From NCBI GenBank assembly GCA_013399875.1, contig VXAZ01000382.1, positions 62,001-126,000 of the forward strand: a DNA stretch of 64,000 nucleotides, in the 5' to 3' direction. The translations under genes and the position numbers were made by a program. Below the pieces are notes generated by a model. The model was not told where the DNA came from. It was given only the letters and a program-made list of their open reading frames with translations, and did not search any database. Position 1 is the first letter of the stretch; each line of letters opens with the position of its first letter. The stretch is from Gymnorhina tibicen. Its lineage: Eukaryota > Chordata > Aves > Passeriformes > Artamidae. Below, piece by piece: positions 58,786 through 64,000 of this stretch.

Positions 58786-60104
58786 GAACTTCAGTACCCA
58801 ACAGAGCATTGGTGACACAGAGGGATGGGGCTGCTGCCTGTATCTGCTCTGGCTGGCCCAGTTCAGGACCAAACACACAGCCTGAGACACAACCTTGCTC
58901 CAAAACATCCCCACTGGCATTCCCTGGGAATCAGGCACATTTGCTTGAGGTTTTTTCCTTTCAAATACAGGAAAGCTGGGAGCAGCTCCACCAAAATAAC
59001 TCACCCCAGGCTGTAAATGAAGGAAAATCACCCATTTATACAGCCCCTAAGGGAGATGCAGGGGCTCCAATCTGAACCCCAGTCAGTTCTTAACAAATCA
59101 AAGGGCCTTGTGCTGAGTTGGACCCATGGACCATTGCTCAGAGGCTTTGGGTGCTGCACTACCCCATACACACAGTAAAAAGAGTCATTGCAGAGGCTGC
59201 TCCATCTAAACAGAGAAGTTCCTGCTGCCCCAGGAGGAGCTGGCCACTGCCCAAGCTGGGGAAAGCTACATTTCACATGGCCTTCAGTCTCTGAAACCCT
59301 CAAAAACCCACAAGCCCCAAGCTCGTGTGAAAAAAGGGCATTTGTTCTCTAATTGCGCAACTGCACCCAGTCCTCACGTCACCACGGCCGTATTTTTCAG
59401 ATCCCAGCCATGCCTCTGTCATCTGGGTGCTGAGCATGCAGCAGCTTCAAGCAGAGAGCTGCACACTGTGGTTAATGGACAACTCATAATTACCACTGGA
59501 GAAGGCCTGAGGACATAGTAGAAATATTTTCTAAGCACTTCACAAAATTTGCAAGCATATTTCCAACAGCGATTTAGGCACTTGAAAAGCCTAGGTCTCC
59601 TGAAAGTCAACAGCCCTCTCAGAAGTGCAAATCCCTTCTACAAACAAAACTCTGGCACTTCTGGGAATGTTAATTTTTCTCCTTCTTAATCGAGCTCATC
59701 TCCTGGATCAGGCACTTCCCAGGGTCTGGGACCCAGGTGTGGACACGCTGGGCTGCTGCAGGTGGGATAGAGCAGCCTGAGAGGATGGGAGATGCTTCCC
59801 AGCACTTCAGAGGAGATGAGTGATTCCTGTGGTGGTGAATGAAGGAGGATGCAGCCTGGAGAGTAACTCAAAAGATCCACAGCACGCTCTTCCCCTCCGA
59901 AATAAGTGTTTCCAAGCTTGGACATGTCTCAGGGAACAGCCATGAAGTTACTTGACTTTCAGGGAAGTTTTGCGTTTTACGGGACTTTGGCAAGACAACC
60001 AAGCCAACGGCCTCGTTTTCCATGCTCAAATCCACACACGCTGCAACCCAAGCCTTGAGTCGCTCCAGAGAATGCAAGAGGATGGAAAATCCCTTTGGAT
60101 GGTC

Positions 60105-60310
60105 CTGGTGCCGCCGGCGCTGCGGCAGCCGCTGGCGGAGGAAGGCCACGTGCCGAGGGTGCTGGGCAGAGGCGCTCCCTCTGAGGCAGGTCTGACAGCT
60201 CAGAAAGCAAGTTTTCACAGGCGCTGGCTGCCACGAAATCCCACAGCTCACCTTCCCGGCGGCCGGGGTCGGGAGAGTCCCCCCCAGGACGGCGATCGCC
60301 ACGCCAGCAT
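60105..60310. promoter_or_regulatory. CpG-rich patch in the FAM53B intron
   Basis: By hand count about 20 CpG in roughly 205 bp, including GTGCCGCCGGCGCTGCGGCA and CCCGGCGGCCGGGGTCGG. No exon is recognised. It may be an intronic regulatory element; this rests on composition only. Confidence 0.35.
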
Positions 60311-60765
60311 TCCACGGGCTGGCTGTGGAGCAGAGGTGGACCGGCCACCACCGTCAATGCAGCGTCTGTCTTCAACCCTTTGGGAGCTCTTTGCTCGTTT
60401 TTTATTTATTGGGTGAATTTTAGCACGTGCTGAGGTGCTGAGCTGGCAGAACCAGGCAGTCAAGTCCTCTATTGATGCCAGAAAAGAGCAGGGTTGGTGG
60501 CACAATGCGGCGCTTGTTCCCCATGGCCGGGCAGCCCTGGGCCCCTCTGAGCCTCTCCACAACCTTGGCCTCCAGTGCCAGACAAAAAGGAGGTATCGGG
60601 CACCTCAAATCCTGTTGGTCTCAGGGAAACTGTGGGAATCCAACACAGTTGGCTTTTGGGAGGCGTTTCTGGCCATCCTGACGTCACCCTTGAGCATCTG
60701 TAATGCACCTTACACCCAAACCACCTTTACTGACCACAAGGACCCATTTCTGACCATTCAAGGTG

Positions 60766-60818
60766 CTGGTTTTTCTTCCCAAAGTTTTCATACTGGTTTT
60801 TCCCTTCCCAAAGTTTCC
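60766..60818. repeat. 27-bp imperfect tandem duplication
   Basis: CTGGTTTTTCTTCCCAAAGT followed by TTTCATA is repeated as CTGGTTTTTCCCTTCCCAAA followed by GTTTCCTC. Confidence 0.85.
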
Positions 60819-61325
60819 TCAATCCAGCATGCTGGGCAAGCCCTCAGGGAGAAAATGAGGCATTGCTAATGCAAGCACCTGAAAAATCATCTAAAACTAT
60901 ATGAATAAGAAATGCTTGGCCACTTGGAATAAGCTGCAGGGCTGCTCCAGAGCAAAGCCCTTCTCACATGCTTGGTGACCAAGCTCAGGCTACTTCTCCT
61001 TCCCGCAGGGTTTCACGATGCTCCACACTGTGCAGGGACCAGGTTACAGTCAGAGAAGGCTGCAGGAACCGACTCACCCCTCACATCCATCCTTTTCCTC
61101 AGGTTTCCCCTCCCCTCAGGCACGTGTCCCCATCAGGGACGGGGCCGGAGGCTGCAAGCGGGAGAAATCCCTCAGCACCATTCCTCCGTCCGACTCCTCG
61201 CGCGGTGAAACACCCAGCTGCGAGCTCTTCCCCGAAACGCGTCCCTGCAAACACGGTGGATCTACCAGAACAAATATCAGCAGGGCTGCGATCCCTGCGG
61301 TGACCACGGCTTTTGCTCAAACACC

Positions 61326-61348
61326 TTTTTTTTTTTCTTTTTTTTTTT
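61326..61348. repeat. Poly(T) tract with one C interruption
   Basis: T runs of about 11 and 11 are split by a C. Read directly. Confidence 0.85.
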
Positions 61349-61886
61349 CCCCCACCCTGCCAGGTGATTGCCGCAGCTTTCCCGGGAAAGGTGAAACGCT
61401 ACAAGCTGTCAGCAGCACCGGCCCTACCTCCCAAGCTGTCATCACCTCCTGTTAGCACACTGGGCTACAGTTGCTTCAGAAAGCTGAAAATAACCCGGTG
61501 CCAGAAGGGAAGGGGGAAGCGGGCAGCAAGCGGTGCTGCTCCATGCGGGAATGATGAGCCTCTGCCAGCCCTCCAAGCCAGCAAAGTCACCTCCACTGGC
61601 GGATTCTCTGCCTGGCTCAGGTTTAAATCATGCTGCGAGGCAAGCATCTCCTGTAGAACACCTTCAGCCCGAGTTGTTATCGTTGCATGGTTATGTATAA
61701 ACGCTTTGGTTGTTCGCGCCACGGTAAATCCTGCCCGCCATTTGTGCCGGGGACAGCGCTCGTCCGTGCTGCCGAGGAGAAGGGCCAGGTGCTTGAGACT
61801 GGAAAATGAGACTGGAAAATGGGTTCAATTCGGTTTTTAAGTTCTGCAGAACTCCATTTATGGCAGCTGGTGTGATTTGGGCCACG

Positions 61887-61910
61887 CACACACACACACA
61901 CACACACACA
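61887..61910. repeat. (CA)12 microsatellite
   Basis: An uninterrupted CA dinucleotide run, the longest in the window and likely polymorphic. Confidence 0.95.
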
Positions 61911-64000
61911 TCACTCGGGTTCAAAGCTCCGTGCTGCCTTTAAGGCACCCCCAGTCTCCTCCAACTCCATCCCCAGGCCGGTTCCCTGGTGAGTGGGAAT
62001 GGAAGGGCCATGGGGAGGGAGCTGCAGCCGGCACGGCGCAACCCTGAGGCTCCAATAACCAGCCCTCCTCTTTACACCCAAGGAGCATCTCGGCAGCTTT
62101 GCCAACGGATCCGGGCTGCGGCGCTGCCACAAGCACACCACGGGCTCAGGGATGCCCCAGACAGGTCTCACCAGCGCCTCCCTCGCTGCAGCTTGGCCTC
62201 CCCAAAGAGAGGGAGACCCAGCCACCTTGCCCCAAGGAGCACTGGTGACCGCTGCCACGCGTGGCTTACAACATCAGTATTGCCTCCGAGGGAAGGTCAG
62301 GGGTCTTGCACCGACCCTGTCCTCCCACAGAAGGAGCCTCTGAGCGATGAAGTGTTGGGAAAGAAACGCTGGAATTACCTGAGGAAGGAAAACACAGGAG
62401 GCAGTGATGGGGGCTGTGAAAAGCAAACGGAGCCCGTGTGCCGGGTGCAGAGCAGAGCTGGGTTGGACACAGTGCTGCCGTGTCAGGGAGCTCAAACTCA
62501 TCTGCTGCTCTGTGTTCCTTAAAATTTTATCTATGGAGGCATTGAGTAGTTCACAGGCAGACCCCCAGCCTCCACCAGGCCAAGGTGCTGCAGAACGTGC
62601 CCGCAGCAGCATCCCCAGAACAGGGGATGGCTCCCTGCCCTGCTCCCGGTGGGTACCACATTCCTGCCTTGGTTTTCAGGGTCTGCTTTCCCAGCTCTTC
62701 CCTTCTCACTCGCTAAAGAACAACATTTACTCAGCCCCAATCCTCATTTTGCAACGGGCAACCAGTGCTTACTCGGCGCATTCAAAGCTTTAGCAGATAA
62801 TTTGGCTTTTATTCTGTTTGGTGTGAAAAACAGCTTTCACGAGCAGGCTCAGAAATATCTATTATCCTCCCGAGTCACTTCACACCACAGTATTAAACAA
62901 ACAAAACAAAAAAAGCAAGAAGGGGGCTTTAAGTCATTAGTGTTGATGCTGCCTTTGGAGCCTGTGGAGATAATCTGGGTTTACTCACAGTTCTGCTCCT
63001 GTCTTTGGAGATGTGTGGCTGCCTCAGTGACAGTGAGGATGTTCAGGGAGATTCCATAAGTGCAAAAGAAAAAGCTGCTGTGTGACCCAGCAGCGGGAAT
63101 CCCTCTGGTGCTACAGAGCCCCAGGGGGATGCTGGAGAGTCAAATCCCAGAAATCATGGAGAAATACAGCAGGCACAGCAATGCAGGGGATCAGAGAGCA
63201 GTGAACACTCTGGGGCTCAACTATCCCACCCGAGCACAGCATCCCACAGCATCCCACACGTGGGGACTCAGTCCCAGCACAGCCTCACAACCCATCCCTA
63301 TTCATAATAATAATTGGAGGAAACCCTCATTTCCTGCCCAGAACAAATAGTTTCCCTAACAGACACCAAACCCTTTGCTGTGAGCTGGAGAAATCCATTT
63401 GCTCAGACAGGTCATTAGTGATCACTGTGTATTTATTTATTTACTTACAGGTTGCCCTTCCCAGCCTTTCCCCTCTGCCTTCTCCTCCTCTTGGGATGTG
63501 GCAGGGCATCCCTGGAGCACTGCAGGTCCCTCATGCCAACACCCTCAGCGCTGCCAGGAGCCCAGTGGGGACAGTGGCAGGGGGCAGGGCTGCTGTCCCA
63601 GTGATGCTTTTGCAATGCCATGGATTTCAGTGGAAAAGGGTGAGCCTGAACCTGACTCGTCCCCAGAGCTGGCAAAACTTCAGGATTTGGAGTCAAATCC
63701 TCCCTTCATCTTCAGGGAAAATCAGTGATTTGACTTGTCCCAAGTTAGGATGAAACATCACTAATATGGAATGACTCTCTTCTCAGCCCTATTCCATTTC
63801 CATATCATTTGCACAATTTTCAGCATAGAAGTATTATATCTGTTACACCACTGCGGTTCTCACTTCAAGGCCTAGACGATAAGGCAGGACCTTATAAAAA
63901 TTAAAATCAAACTTCAAGTCACTGTTTCAGCAGCACTGCAAAGAGAACACCAGCAAGTAAAGGGATAAAATCATATTGTGGGTGACCGAAAACCCAGAGT

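Larger units (their letters stand above)
57685..64000 (-). other. FAM53B: FAM53B intron upstream of its last coding exon
   Basis: At least 6.3 kb without a recognisable exon on either strand. It holds a CR1 fragment at 58676-58785, CpG-rich patches at about 60105-60310 and 61130-61250, a 27-bp imperfect tandem at 60766-60818, a poly(T) tract at 61326-61348, a short tandem GAGACTGGAAAATG at 61796-61821 and a (CA)12 microsatellite at 61887-61910. ORFs here (for example 57368-58048 on the plus strand, a shadow of the FAM53B exon, and 61989-62522) have no domain signal. Confidence 0.75.

Noticed and set aside
1..64000. CRISPR arrays, operons, prophage or other prokaryotic systems
   Set aside because: Spliced vertebrate exons, CR1 elements and microsatellites identify the window as avian nuclear DNA. 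No regularly spaced repeats with unique spacers occur.
1..64000. tRNA, rRNA or known snoRNA genes
   Set aside because: No cloverleaf with A/B box pairs or C/D or H/ACA box arrangement was recognised by eye; a covariance-model scan would be needed to exclude them formally.

Overview
This is vertebrate nuclear DNA, almost certainly from a bird. The evidence is widely spaced exons with consensus splice sites, many 5'-truncated CR1 LINE fragments that keep the 3' end (a GATGATCT-type block, then ATTCTRTG octamers), and very few other mobile elements. The gene pair and its orientation match the vertebrate LHPP/FAM53B neighbourhood (human 10q26 from memory). Nothing prokaryotic is present.

Only two genes can be supported. 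LHPP (phospholysine phosphohistidine inorganic pyrophosphate phosphatase, a HAD-family phosphatase) runs on the plus strand. The window opens in the intron before its penultimate coding exon (821-912). A giant last intron of about 49.9 kb (913-50778) follows, then the terminal coding exon (50779-50869) and a short 3' UTR with two AATAAA signals near 51.47 kb. FAM53B runs on the minus strand and converges on LHPP. Its last coding exon is 57364-57684, its roughly 3.5-kb 3' UTR ends near 53845 (AATAAA on the minus strand at 53863-53868), and the rest of the window to 64000 is its upstream intron. About 2.3 kb separate the two 3' ends.

The LHPP intron holds no other gene I can support. Its long ORFs are random or lie in CR1 copies. 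It does hold about a dozen CR1 fragments (mostly in sense orientation), several microsatellites, and a pair of roughly 290-bp inverted copies of an unclassified repeat (21.5 and 25.8-26.1 kb). It also has a near-perfect 116-nt fold-back hairpin (23831-23946), a 42-bp-spaced duplication with a perfect palindrome and three CATTAATG sites (11412-11474), a G-quadruplex motif (20948-20975) and a CpG-rich patch (about 28.86-29.13 kb).

The two genes are not known to act together; their adjacency is conserved synteny. I found no evidence of a new multi-gene system. The observations most worth a second look are the fold-back hairpin, the inverted repeat pair, the duplicated palindrome/homeodomain-type cluster, and the 3'-end architecture of the convergent pair, including a possible distal LHPP poly(A) site, a G-rich element past the FAM53B end and a possible hAT remnant in the FAM53B 3' UTR.
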